This document shows, in pieces, positions 43,701 through 50,915 of a DNA stretch of 64,000 nt. The notes beneath the pieces are model-generated. The model did no database searches. It worked only from the letters and a program-made list of their open reading frames with translations, and had not been told where the DNA came from. Positions within the stretch are counted from its first letter, which is position 1. The number at the start of each line of letters is the position of its first letter. The DNA lies in contig CAZTKJ010000005.1 in NCBI GenBank assembly GCA_964614185.1, forward strand, positions 1-64,000, read 5' to 3'. This stretch comes from Suilimivivens sp964614185 (GTDB lineage: Bacteria; Bacillota; Clostridia; Lachnospirales; Lachnospiraceae). The translations under genes were made by a program, and so were the position numbers.

Positions 43701-44969
43701 GATTCCTTCCAGCTGAGCAATGGCAGCACCGGGATTCTGTGCAGCTAAATCTCTTTTCTTTTTTTCTAATTCCTCTCTAGTGCTTCCTTCATCTGTCAAA
43801 AGGCTCTCTGAAATACCAAGGGCAGCAGCAATCTCTGCTTTGGTATTTTCAAATCCGTCACTCTCAATTTTGTCTAATAACGTATCAATTTCCGTTATCC
43901 CATTCTGGATTTTTTCCAGACCGCTTTTTTGTTCTTCCAGCTTTTCTATTTCTTTTCCCAGCTGAACTATTCCCTTCTGCAGCTGCTCCCCGGGTGCTTT
44001 CATTGAGGCAATCTCAAGGGTAATATGTATTTTAGTTGCTTCTAAGTCTGCTTTTGCAGTCAGAATTTCTTTTTCTGCCTCTGCAAGTTTTTGTGCTGTC
44101 TCATCTTTCTTATTGGCAAGCTCTGTTTTTCCTTCTTCCAGCTTTGTCTTATTTTCCCGGATCTCCAGCTTGCTATCGGCAATTTCCTTTTTGGAATCTT
44201 CTAACTCCTTACGGCCATCCTCTAATTCCTGCCAGCCGTCATTAAGCTCTTTCTGGGCATCTGCCAGCTCATTTCTAGCGTCTGCCAGTTCTGCCTGCCC
44301 GTCATAAATTTCCTGCTTTCCGTCTGCCAGCTCCTGTACGGCATCCTCCATTTCTTCATCAATATATCCAAAGACCTGTTTATTAATATCATCAATCTTT
44401 TCCTGCCGGATAATAACATGGACGCTTTCTTCCAACAGACCGGTGGCGCTGGCAGAAGCAACGCCTTCAATACTTTCCAATTCCGGAATCACTGTATTTT
44501 GCGTCATTTCACTGACCTGTGCATCTGTCATGTCTATGCCGCCCACAGCAGCAATCATAACGGGAAGCATATCGGGATTCAGTTTGATAATAATAGGATT
44601 TCCCACGGAGTCATCCCAATAGCTTTTGATCTGATCCAGGTTTTCCCTGATTTCCAAAGATGCCGCATTCATATCTGTTGACTGTGCAAATTCCAGAATG
44701 ACCATAGAATAATTCTCGCTGGAAACAGAACTGATCTCTTCTATATTGCTGACTGTAGCCATGGAAGCCTCTACCGGCTTAGTTACTACCATTTCCACTG
44801 TTTCCGGACTGGCTCCCGGGTAAGTTGTCATAACAATTACATAAGGCAGACTGATGCTGGGCAGAAGGTCTGCAGACATCTTTGTAAATGAAACTACTCC
44901 CAAAACCACTACCAAAACCACTGCTACCAATACAGTATAAGGCTTCTTAACACTGAACTTTCCTAACAT
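40734..44969 (-). CDS. RND efflux permease with long coiled-coil insert
   Basis: Relative of AcrB/MMPL-type proton-driven exporters. I prefer MLGKFSVKKPY (44969) as start; an ATG 12 nt upstream is only 1 nt behind GGAGG. The N-terminal helix and RND porter start (LPSISLPYVIVMTTYPGASPETVE) are followed at about residue 215-580 by a very long coiled coil with repeats of ELADARNELADAQ kind, absent from AcrB, then the TM domain (LKDWRPTAVVACSIPISIITA; SGLALGVGMLVDNSIVVIENI) and a second half with matching features. Asp and Lys of the proton relay are visible in GVGMLVDNS. Length about 1411 against 1050 in AcrB. The insert may bridge the wall or form the exit tube. Co-transcribed with tetR. Confidence 0.9.
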   Translation of the reverse strand: MLGKFSVKKPYTVLVAVVLVVVLGVVSFTKMSADLLPSISLPYVIVMTTYPGASPETVEMVVTKPVEASMATVSNIEEISSVSSENYSMVILEFAQSTDMNAASLEIRENLDQIKSYWDDSVGNPIIIKLNPDMLPVMIAAVGGIDMTDAQVSEMTQNTVIPELESIEGVASASATGLLEESVHVIIRQEKIDDINKQVFGYIDEEMEDAVQELADGKQEIYDGQAELADARNELADAQKELNDGWQELEDGRKELEDSKKEIADSKLEIRENKTKLEEGKTELANKKDETAQKLAEAEKEILTAKADLEATKIHITLEIASMKAPGEQLQKGIVQLGKEIEKLEEQKSGLEKIQNGITEIDTLLDKIESDGFENTKAEIAAALGISESLLTDEGSTREELEKKKRDLAAQNPGAAIAQLEGIITGLKAQKDAMEEQLANLDPDGTMALTIKAYEAQLPEIEKNISKLDSALTELYKGNLTAAIEFANAQTTISLGELQLTTAETQLEAGEKQIELSEEQLEAGVDQLKEGQKQIDDGLKQLNDTAEQLADALQQILDGEEELEEAREDAYNQADMNGVLTVDTVKSLLAAQNFSMPAGYVTEEGIDYLIRVGDKPDDIEALKKMPLINPEMDGVDIITLEDVADVFMTDNSADIYANVNGEPGIMVTIQKQTGYSTGDVSDKILDKFEELKAENENLILITLMDQGIYIDFVMDSIINNVLFGAILAVLILILFLKDWRPTAVVACSIPISIITAIVCMYFSGITLNVISLSGLALGVGMLVDNSIVVIENIYRMRGEGYSAKEAAIEGAREVAGAIMASTLTTVCVFLPIVFTEGITRQLFVDMGLTIAYSLLASLLIALTVVPAMAAGVLSRIKDQKESRFFGGLMKIYERILEMSLTFKPVVLILVIVLLLASIGAAFSRGIAFMPEMDSTQITLTLNMPKDTPLTETAKVSDEIVAKLMAREDVEDVGAMASSSSMSMLTGGGNAATNSTTVYVSLSEDKKKDNQEIALEIRDEIGDILEANQAEVAIETSTMDMSALGGSGITIRIKGRELDTLQEIAKDIAAIVENIEGTTDVSDGLEEATGEMRIIIDRDKAIEYGLTVAQIFQQIQSKLADAVSATTLETEIKEYSVYVKHGNDMELTRNLLKNLEIERSKQDGTKEKIKLSDIAIFENTVAPKSVNRIDQTRYFSVSAAIAEGYNVGFVSDDVEEALKDYSLPNGYSLEMSGENETITDAMGQVYLMLILAIIFMYLIMVAQFQSLLSPFIIMFTIPLAFTGGFFGLAISKSEVSVIALIGFVMLSGIIVNNGIVLVDYINQLRESGMEKREAIITAGRTRMRPVMMTALTTILALSTMVFSNDMGADMSKPMSIVTIGGLIYGTLLTLVVIPCIYDLFTGSKRKGVTSNE

Positions 44970-45039
44970 ATTAATAACCATGCCTCCTTCTTAGTCTGTA
45001 AATCCCTGGTTATATTATGTAAATACACTTTATCACCGT

Positions 45040-45051
45040 CCGACCAGTCGG
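45040..45051. promoter_or_regulatory. Candidate TetR operator
   Basis: CCGAC-CA-GTCGG, inside GACCAGTCGGTC. It is 15 nt downstream of the -10 and would block initiation. Size and symmetry fit a TetR-family site. Confidence 0.65.
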
Positions 45052-45066
45052 TCAGTTCCGTTTATC

Positions 45067-45095
45067 AGTATAAAAATAAAGATTCCTTCTGTCAA
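45067..45095 (-). promoter_or_regulatory. Promoter of the RND-tetR operon
   Basis: Minus strand TTGACA (45090-45095), 17-nt spacer, TATACT (45067-45072), about 100 nt before the RND start. Confidence 0.8.
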
Positions 45096-45129
45096 GAATC
45101 CCTCGGACTTCTTTATAAATATTTTATTT

Positions 45130-45759
45130 TCAATCAGGGGGAAGTATCAGTTTCTTTAATTTATTCTTTATTCTCTGAAGTGCATTATCCGTTGATTTGT
45201 CGTCTCTTCCAAGAACCTTGGCTATCTGTGTATATTTCATTCCGGTCAAATATAAATCCAACACCTGTTTTTCAAAGCTGCTAAGCTCCCTGTCAATTGC
45301 TCTTTCCATCAACTCCACATTTTCTTTGTCTATCATCATATCTTCAGGACTCTGTTCTGCTCGTGAAGCAATAGAATTGATTAAATCCCATTCTTCCCCT
45401 TCCTCTTTTTGAGATGAATTGGCATACAAAGAAATATAGGTATTAAGGGGCGCATGCTTTTTCCTGCCTGCTGCCTGTACGGCAGTATACATCTGCCTCG
45501 AAACACACAAATCTGCAAAAGTAGAAAAACTGGCGTCCCTGCCGCTGTCATAATCTCTGATGGCTTTAAAAAGCCCTATCATGCCTTCCTGTATCAGATC
45601 TTCTCTGTCAGCGCCCAGAATATACATCGATTTAGCTTTATTCCTGACCAGATTTTTATATTTATCCATAATATAATCTGTAATCTGTCCTTCACCGTCC
45701 CGAAGACGGACAATCAGTTCTTCATCTGTATCCTGACCATAATTATGCTTCATTTCCAT
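45130..45759 (-). CDS. sigH: RNA polymerase sigma factor SigH (Spo0H)
   Basis: Sigma factor of the transition state and sporulation onset. The 209-residue protein has region 2 (DREDLIQEGMIGLFKAIRDYD, FSTFADLCVSRQMYTAVQAAGRKKH) and region 4 (ELSSFEKQVLDLYLTGMKYTQIAKVLGRDDKSTDNALQRIKNKL), which are SigH-specific. Position downstream of cysE-cysS-mrnC-rlmB is the conserved Bacillus/Clostridium order. The start overlaps the end of the preceding SGNH gene by 17 nt, so it is translationally coupled. Confidence 0.95.
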   Translation of the reverse strand: MEMKHNYGQDTDEELIVRLRDGEGQITDYIMDKYKNLVRNKAKSMYILGADREDLIQEGMIGLFKAIRDYDSGRDASFSTFADLCVSRQMYTAVQAAGRKKHAPLNTYISLYANSSQKEEGEEWDLINSIASRAEQSPEDMMIDKENVELMERAIDRELSSFEKQVLDLYLTGMKYTQIAKVLGRDDKSTDNALQRIKNKLKKLILPPD

Positions 45760-47107
45760 CAGTTTCTTCCTCTTTACTAAGAATCTGTATCAGTTCCGCT
45801 GCCATATGCTCTGCAAGCATCCTGTAACCTGATTCGTTGCCATGCACACCATCCGGCATAAAATTATAAATAATTGCAGCATCATGAGAATTCAAAAAAT
45901 TGGAGTAATACAAATCTATCACGGGAATTCCGTATTCATCCGCCAGCAGATTCATTATTTTTACAAAGGCCGACTGTGGCATAAGATAATCTCTTTCCTT
46001 GCGCAGCATATCGTGGAGTACATTGGAAAGAGGCGTTGCAAGCACAATGACAGCCTCGGGATAGTCTTCTTTTAATTTACTCAACAGCTCATTCAGATCA
46101 CCGGCAAATGTATTTGTCTCCCGGGTCTGTATCGATCCCAGTTCCCTCTCCGATGCACAGAATCCGTCGTTGGTTCCGCCCATTACAATAATGATATCTG
46201 CATCTTCAGGTATATCCCGGTATCTGTCTACAAAAGCATCATTCCAGTATCTTCCAATGGAAGATCCTCCAATCCCAAGATTTACTACTTCTTTAGCTCC
46301 CAGTATCTGGCAAAGCTGATAAGGATATGACATTTGTTCATAGTTTTCCAGAGTTTCCAGATTAGATGCTGCTGTAATACTGTCTCCCAGACATACGATT
46401 TTTTTATTGGAAAAATCTATTTCATTTCGGGCAATGACCTCTTTATCCCGATGGTTGATATTCACAGTATCTTCGTAAGAAGCACAGGGTACGGTTTTCC
46501 CCGGGGAATTTCCTGATATATCATTTGAAAATCCTCCATTGCCTGAGACCGTATTTCCGGACACGGTATTTCCTGAGACCGTATTCCCCGAGACAGTGTT
46601 TCCTGAGACGGTATTTCCTGAGACCGTATTCCCTGAGACAGTGTTCCCTGAAACCGTATTTCCTGAAACCGTATTTCCCGAGACGGTATTTTCTGAGACA
46701 GTGTTCCCTGAAACCGTATTTCCCGATATAGTATCTTCTGAAACAACGTTACCTGATATGGAATTTGCTGACACGGTATCTTCAGGCACGCTGTTCTCAT
46801 TAAGCTCTATTTCCGGAACTTCCTCTACCTGAGGTATGCCGCTCTCATCCTGTTCAAAATCTTCTTCTGTATAATTCAATCCGTTTTCTTCCATATAAGT
46901 AATCAGCGCTTCCCTGTCCTCCGACAGACTTTCAATGGTTGTCTGCATTTTGGCAATGTCTGCCCTGGCTTCTTCAAAAAAAACTTCTCTTTCACTATCC
47001 CATTTTTTCTCTTCGATATATTTAATTCCCTTATCAATGCCTGCTGCCATAATCATAATTGCAGTCATGGCAATCAGCATCCACAAAAACCTGTTCAGCT
47101 TATTCAT
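45743..47107 (-). CDS. Membrane-anchored SGNH/GDSL hydrolase with SGNTV pentapeptide repeats
   Basis: The 454-residue protein has an N-terminal membrane helix (about 7-24), a short coiled coil (about 45-70), a low-complexity region of about 15 SGNTV-type pentads (about 105-190), and a C-terminal SGNH lipase/esterase domain: VCLGDSITAASN (Ser), GGSSIGR, VMGGTNDGF (Asn block III) and DGVHGNESGYRM (Asp-His). It probably acts outside the membrane on a wall or glycan ester. In Bacillus the gene between rlmB and sigH is yacP/rae1; here this unrelated gene has that place. 23 nt behind it is rlmB's end, 17-nt overlap with sigH. Confidence 0.85.
   Translation of the reverse strand: MNKLNRFLWMLIAMTAIMIMAAGIDKGIKYIEEKKWDSEREVFFEEARADIAKMQTTIESLSEDREALITYMEENGLNYTEEDFEQDESGIPQVEEVPEIELNENSVPEDTVSANSISGNVVSEDTISGNTVSGNTVSENTVSGNTVSGNTVSGNTVSGNTVSGNTVSGNTVSGNTVSGNTVSGNTVSGNGGFSNDISGNSPGKTVPCASYEDTVNINHRDKEVIARNEIDFSNKKIVCLGDSITAASNLETLENYEQMSYPYQLCQILGAKEVVNLGIGGSSIGRYWNDAFVDRYRDIPEDADIIIVMGGTNDGFCASERELGSIQTRETNTFAGDLNELLSKLKEDYPEAVIVLATPLSNVLHDMLRKERDYLMPQSAFVKIMNLLADEYGIPVIDLYYSNFLNSHDAAIIYNFMPDGVHGNESGYRMLAEHMAAELIQILSKEEETDGNEA
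46539..46750. repeat. 15-bp tandem repeats encoding SGNTV pentads
   Basis: The plus strand reads repeated GTATTTCC(T/C)GAGAC-like units with 15-bp period and small variation. Repeats are in frame with the SGNH gene, so number changes keep the protein open. Confidence 0.9.
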
Positions 47108-47130
47108 TCTCCCCGGTCCTTCATCCGCAT

Positions 47131-47886
47131 CTATTTCAATTTCTGACGCACTATTTCATAAGCCAGAACTCCCGCTGCCACTGATGCATTTAAAGAATCA
47201 ATATCTCCTTTCATGGGAATGGCTGCCGTCATATCACAATTTTCCTTTACAAGACGTCCTACACCTGAGCCTTCGCTCCCAATGACAAGTCCTATGGAGC
47301 CTGTCAGATTCAGTTCATACATTGGAGTGCCTTCCATATCGCCGCATACAAACCACATGCCTTGTTCCTTTAGTTCTTCCATTGTTTTTACAAGATTGGT
47401 AACCCGTGCAACAGGGGTATAATAGATGGCTCCCGCTGAGGTTCTTGCAGCCGCTGCCGTAAGTCCTACTGCTCTGTTCTTGGGAATGATCACCCCATGG
47501 GCTCCCGCCAGATTTGCCGTTCTGATGATGGCACCCAGATTATGGGGATCTTCTATTCCGTCCAGCAAAAATAAGAAAGGAGCTTCTCCCTTTTGTTCTG
47601 CTAAAGAAAGCATGTCCTCTATCTCGGCATAACGATAAGCTGCTGCCATAGCAATAACTCCCTGATGCTTTCCTGTTTCCGAAAGCTGGTTAAGGCGTTC
47701 CTTCGTCACATAACGAATCTGCACATCTCTTTTCCTTGCTTCTCTCTTAATAGTCATGACGGGGCCGTCCTGACAGCCATCCAGTATATATATTTTATCA
47801 ATTTCCCTGCCTGCGCGAAATGCTTCCAACACAGCATTTCTTCCCTCTATAACAGATTCATTGTTTTCTGATGATACTGCTTCCAT
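47131..47886 (-). CDS. rlmB: 23S rRNA 2'-O-methyltransferase RlmB (SpoU family)
   Basis: Methylates Gm2251 of 23S rRNA. The 251-residue protein has an N-terminal substrate-binding domain (SVIEGRNAVLEAFRAGREI) and the SpoU knot domain with LDGIEDPHNLGAIIRTANLAGAHGVI, LVIGSEGSGVGRLVKENCD and IPMKGDIDSLNASVAAGVLAYE (SAM-binding motifs). Second-last shared gene of the conserved cysS-mrnC-rlmB block, 19 nt behind mrnC. SD GGGAG stands 10 nt before ATG. Confidence 0.95.
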   Translation of the reverse strand: MEAVSSENNESVIEGRNAVLEAFRAGREIDKIYILDGCQDGPVMTIKREARKRDVQIRYVTKERLNQLSETGKHQGVIAMAAAYRYAEIEDMLSLAEQKGEAPFLFLLDGIEDPHNLGAIIRTANLAGAHGVIIPKNRAVGLTAAAARTSAGAIYYTPVARVTNLVKTMEELKEQGMWFVCGDMEGTPMYELNLTGSIGLVIGSEGSGVGRLVKENCDMTAAIPMKGDIDSLNASVAAGVLAYEIVRQKLK

Positions 47887-47905
47887 ATTGTCATTGCTCC
47901 CTTCC

Positions 47906-48346
47906 TTATAACATCATGTTAAGCCTTTCTAAACCCAAGTAAATAAGCTCAACCATTCTCGCTTCCCCATCTGTCAGATAAAGATATCCCATCACGGCTT
48001 CCAGTCCGGTTGCTTTCCGATAATCACTGATGGACGCATTCTTGGCGCTTGTATATGGTTTCGCATTTCTTCCTCTTTTATATACTGCCAGCTCTTCTGT
48101 TGTCAGATCGGGCAAAAGGACCTCTGCCATAGCTGACTGGGTCTGCGCTTTAACAAGACTTATGGTCTTATGATGGAGCTTATTTGCAGGTCTGTTGCCT
48201 CTTTCCACTACCACAGTCCTAATGACCAGATCAAAAACGCCATCTCCTATGTAAGCAAGCGTAAGAGGTGAATATGCCTTGATATCCACCTCCTCTATGC
48301 CAAAGCTTTTCTTTATCCGTTTAAGTAAGCTTATGCTCTCTTCCAT
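47906..48346 (-). CDS. mrnC: Mini-ribonuclease III MrnC
   Basis: Processes the ends of 23S rRNA precursor by double-strand cleavage. The 146-residue protein is a bare RNase III catalytic domain without dsRBD: SPLTLAYIGDGVFDLVIRT (acidic site Asp), RPANKLHHKTISLVKAQTQ, RGRNAKPYTSAKNASISDYRKATGLEAVMGYLYL (second acidic site). Overlaps cysS by 16 nt, as in related genomes. Confidence 0.94.
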   Translation of the reverse strand: MEESISLLKRIKKSFGIEEVDIKAYSPLTLAYIGDGVFDLVIRTVVVERGNRPANKLHHKTISLVKAQTQSAMAEVLLPDLTTEELAVYKRGRNAKPYTSAKNASISDYRKATGLEAVMGYLYLTDGEARMVELIYLGLERLNMML

Positions 48347-49740
48347 TTGACCCCTTCTCTGGTATCCTCTAAAACAATACCCTTTAAAAGCAGTGTTTCC
48401 CTGATTTCATCTGCACGCCCAAAATTCTTTTCTTTTCTTGCCTTTTGGCGTTCCTCAATCAGCGCTTCTATATCACTATCCAGCATTTCTTCTTTCTTTT
48501 CTACCAGCAATCCGCAAATGTCGGAAAGCATTACAATCTTATCCTTTAATGAACGCAGAAATTCCTGACTGTTTTTAGCAGATGCATTTGTATTTGCAAA
48601 TTTAACCAGTTCAAAAACAGCAGCAAGGGCATCAGCTGTATTAAAATCATCATCCATAGCCTCATCAAATTTAACAGAAAAGCTCTCTGCTTCTTTTAGA
48701 AGCTCTTTTTCTTCTTCACTCATAGCACCCAAGCTTCCATTCTCAATCAGGTAATTCAGATTGCTGACACTTGTCACAATCCTGTCATATCCGTTTCCTG
48801 CTGCCTCCATCAGTTCTGCGCTAAAATTTAAAGGACTTCTATAATGAGCGGACAGCATAAAGAAACGCAGTACCTGCAGATCATATTTTTTACTGATATC
48901 CCTTACTGTGAAAAAATTGCCTGCGGATTTTGACATTTTCCTGTTGTCAATGTTTAAAAATGCATTGTGCATCCAATATCTGGCAAAGGTTTTTTCATTA
49001 GCAGCCTCTGACTGGGCAATCTCATTTTCATGATGAGGAAAAATCAGATCCTCGCCTCCTGCATGAATATCTATCTCATCTCCAAGATATTTCTTGCTCA
49101 TAACAGAGCATTCAATGTGCCATCCGGGACGGCCATTACACCATGGTGACTCCCAGTAAGGTTCCCCCTCCTTTTTAGGTTTCCACAACACAAAGTCAAG
49201 GGGATCTTCCTTCTGGTCTTCACCGCTTACAAGCAGGGAACGGTTTCCTCCCTGTAAGTCATCTAAGTTTTTGTGGGAAAGCTTTCCATACCCCTTAAAA
49301 CTTCTGGTTCTGAAATAAACGGTTCCATCCTCTGCCACATAGGCATATCCTTTTTCTATCAGCACTCCGATCATATCCAGCATACCGCAGATCTCTTCTG
49401 TTGCCTTAGGATGAGTTGTTGCCGGTTTTACATTCATAGCTTCCATATCCTTCTTACATTCCGCAATGAAACGCTCCGAAATAACAGAAGCATCTACTCC
49501 CTCTTCTATGGCCTTTTTAATAATTTTATCATCTACATCCGTAAAATTGGAAACATAATTCACTTCAAATCCCTTATGTTCCATATAACGCCTTACTGTG
49601 TCAAACACGATCATTGGACGGGCATTGCCGATATGGATCAGATTATATACGGTAGGTCCGCAGACATACATTCTTACTTTTCCCTCTTCTAATGGTACAA
49701 AGGTTTCTTTTCTCCCTGATAGTGTATTATAGATCTTCAT
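48331..49740 (-). CDS. cysS: Cysteinyl-tRNA synthetase
   Basis: Class I tRNA synthetase. The 469-residue protein has the HIGH-type motif GPTVYNLIHIGNARP, the zinc-site Cys (CGPTVYN and WHIECSVMS), and KMSKSAGNF. SD AAAGGAG stands 11 nt before ATG, inside cysE; the genes overlap by 14 nt. The T-box upstream of cysE carries a Cys (TGC) specifier, so both cysE and cysS are induced when charged tRNA-Cys is low. Confidence 0.97.
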   Translation of the reverse strand: MKIYNTLSGRKETFVPLEEGKVRMYVCGPTVYNLIHIGNARPMIVFDTVRRYMEHKGFEVNYVSNFTDVDDKIIKKAIEEGVDASVISERFIAECKKDMEAMNVKPATTHPKATEEICGMLDMIGVLIEKGYAYVAEDGTVYFRTRSFKGYGKLSHKNLDDLQGGNRSLLVSGEDQKEDPLDFVLWKPKKEGEPYWESPWCNGRPGWHIECSVMSKKYLGDEIDIHAGGEDLIFPHHENEIAQSEAANEKTFARYWMHNAFLNIDNRKMSKSAGNFFTVRDISKKYDLQVLRFFMLSAHYRSPLNFSAELMEAAGNGYDRIVTSVSNLNYLIENGSLGAMSEEEKELLKEAESFSVKFDEAMDDDFNTADALAAVFELVKFANTNASAKNSQEFLRSLKDKIVMLSDICGLLVEKKEEMLDSDIEALIEERQKARKEKNFGRADEIRETLLLKGIVLEDTREGVKWKRA

Positions 49741-50413
49741 GATGTTTATTACTCCTTTTTATATTTCTGACCTGCTGTTCCAAATCAATCAGGCGGTTAG
49801 TGATTTCCGCATTACTATGCTGCAGCATAGTCAATTCTTCCTTTACCGGATCCGGGAAATGAATCTGATCCATTTCATCCTGAGGCCGGTTGGGATTTAC
49901 TCTCTTCACAATCCGTCCCGGTACTCCCACTACGGTACAACCCGGCGGCACATCCTCTAAAACCACACTTCCGGCTCCTATTTTACAGTTATCGCCGATT
50001 GTGCAGGACCCGAGAACCTTAGCTCCGGCTCCTATCATAATATTATTTCCAAGGGTAGGATGACGCTTCCCCTGTTCCTTTCCTGTTCCTCCCAGTGTAA
50101 CTCCCTGATAAAGAGTTACATTATCACCAATAATTGTGGTTTCCCCAATAATAACGCCGGAACCGTGATCAATAAAAAATCCCTTTCCTATCTGTGCACC
50201 GGGATGAATCTCAATTCCGGTCTTGCGCACTCCTTTCTGGGAAATCCATCTTGCCAGAAAATAATGTTCTTTTAAATATAGCTTATGGGCCATGCGGTAA
50301 AGAATCATGACTTTAAAGCTCGGATATAAAAATACCTCCATGGAAGAATGGATTGCAGCATCACGTTCTCTGATAATCGCAATTTCTTCTCTGATATCCC
50401 GAATAAATCCCAC
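49727..50413 (-). CDS. cysE: Serine O-acetyltransferase CysE (EpsC-like)
   Basis: First step of cysteine synthesis, serine plus acetyl-CoA to O-acetylserine. GTG start with AGAGG 8 nt upstream. The 228-residue protein starts with the SATase helical domain and then the left-handed beta helix hexad repeats: GIEIHPGAQIGKGFFIDHGSGVIIGETTIIGDNV, GGTGKEQGKRHPTLGNNIMIGAGAKVLGSCTIGDNCKIGAGSVVLEDVPPGCTVVGVPGRIV. It is the first gene behind the Cys T-box and is followed by cysS. Confidence 0.96.
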   Translation of the reverse strand: MGFIRDIREEIAIIRERDAAIHSSMEVFLYPSFKVMILYRMAHKLYLKEHYFLARWISQKGVRKTGIEIHPGAQIGKGFFIDHGSGVIIGETTIIGDNVTLYQGVTLGGTGKEQGKRHPTLGNNIMIGAGAKVLGSCTIGDNCKIGAGSVVLEDVPPGCTVVGVPGRIVKRVNPNRPQDEMDQIHFPDPVKEELTMLQHSNAEITNRLIDLEQQVRNIKRSNKHHEDL

Positions 50414-50442
50414 TGTTTTAACCTCTTTTTATATGGATGGCA

Positions 50443-50588
50443 GACGTATCCGCTTGACTCATTGTTCCACAGTACAGTCAATACCTCCGCAGCAAGCTGC
50501 TGTATTGACTTTCGCGACATTCGCCATACAATAGAAAGTGTTCTATTGTCATGAATGGATACTGACGTATCCGCTTGGCTCATTGTTC
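50443..50588. repeat. Direct repeat pair with nested hairpins between T-box and cysE
   Basis: A 25-nt sequence occurs at 50443-50467 and 50564-50588 with one mismatch. Between them lie AGTCAATAC/GTATTGACT (with inner GCAGC-AA-GCTGC) and ACAATAGAA/TTCTATTGT, and next to copy two GGATAC-GTCA-GTATCC on the minus strand. This block lies beyond the T-box terminator, so it is only in read-through mRNA. A long frame across it (about 92 codons) is not convincing as a gene. Confidence 0.75.
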
Positions 50589-50590
50589 GC

Positions 50591-50860
50591 GAAAAAAAAC
50601 GCCTCTAATTAAATTAGAGACGAAATTATCCGCGGTTCCACTCCATTAGAGACTTAAAAAGTCTCCTCCTTAAATCACGTAACGTGTGAATACGTGCCGG
50701 ACTACTAAATATGACGACCATATCTGCATTCACCCGGCCTGCTCCCGGATGCACTTCTATATCCTCGCTTTGGGATTGCTTTCAGCCTCCGGCCATCCCT
50801 CTCTGTAAAAACGCCCCTTAGGTGCATGGATATATACTCTTTCCGTTCCCTGCATTTGCC
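50591..50860 (-). promoter_or_regulatory. T-box riboswitch, cysteine specifier
   Basis: The minus strand contains the T-box core TGGAACCGCG (50631-50640), a stem I with AGTGCATCC whose specifier TGC (50751-50753) reads Cys, and a terminator CGTCTCTAA/TTAGAGGCG (50600-50622) followed by eight T. Uncharged tRNA-Cys binding should favour the antiterminator and turn on cysE-cysS. Stem I limits are approximate. Confidence 0.88.
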
Positions 50861-50886
50861 TGCCATTTACCAATGTCTTCTATATC

Positions 50887-50915
50887 AGAATATGCAAAAG
50901 CGCTAATTTTGTCAA
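50887..50915 (-). promoter_or_regulatory. Promoter of the T-box cysE operon
   Basis: Minus strand TTGACA (50910-50915), 17-nt spacer, TATTCT (50887-50892). The -35 overlaps the stop codon of ispF. Confidence 0.8.

Noticed and set aside
46539..46832. Plus-strand ORF of PETVF pentads, opposite the SGNH gene
   Set aside because: It is the antisense of a 15-bp repeat tract, which keeps several frames open. No SD or function; the SGNH frame has domain support.
50305..50583. 92-codon minus-strand ORF across the cysE leader
   Set aside because: It runs into cysE in another frame, has no SD and spans hairpins; more likely a chance frame through the repeat block.
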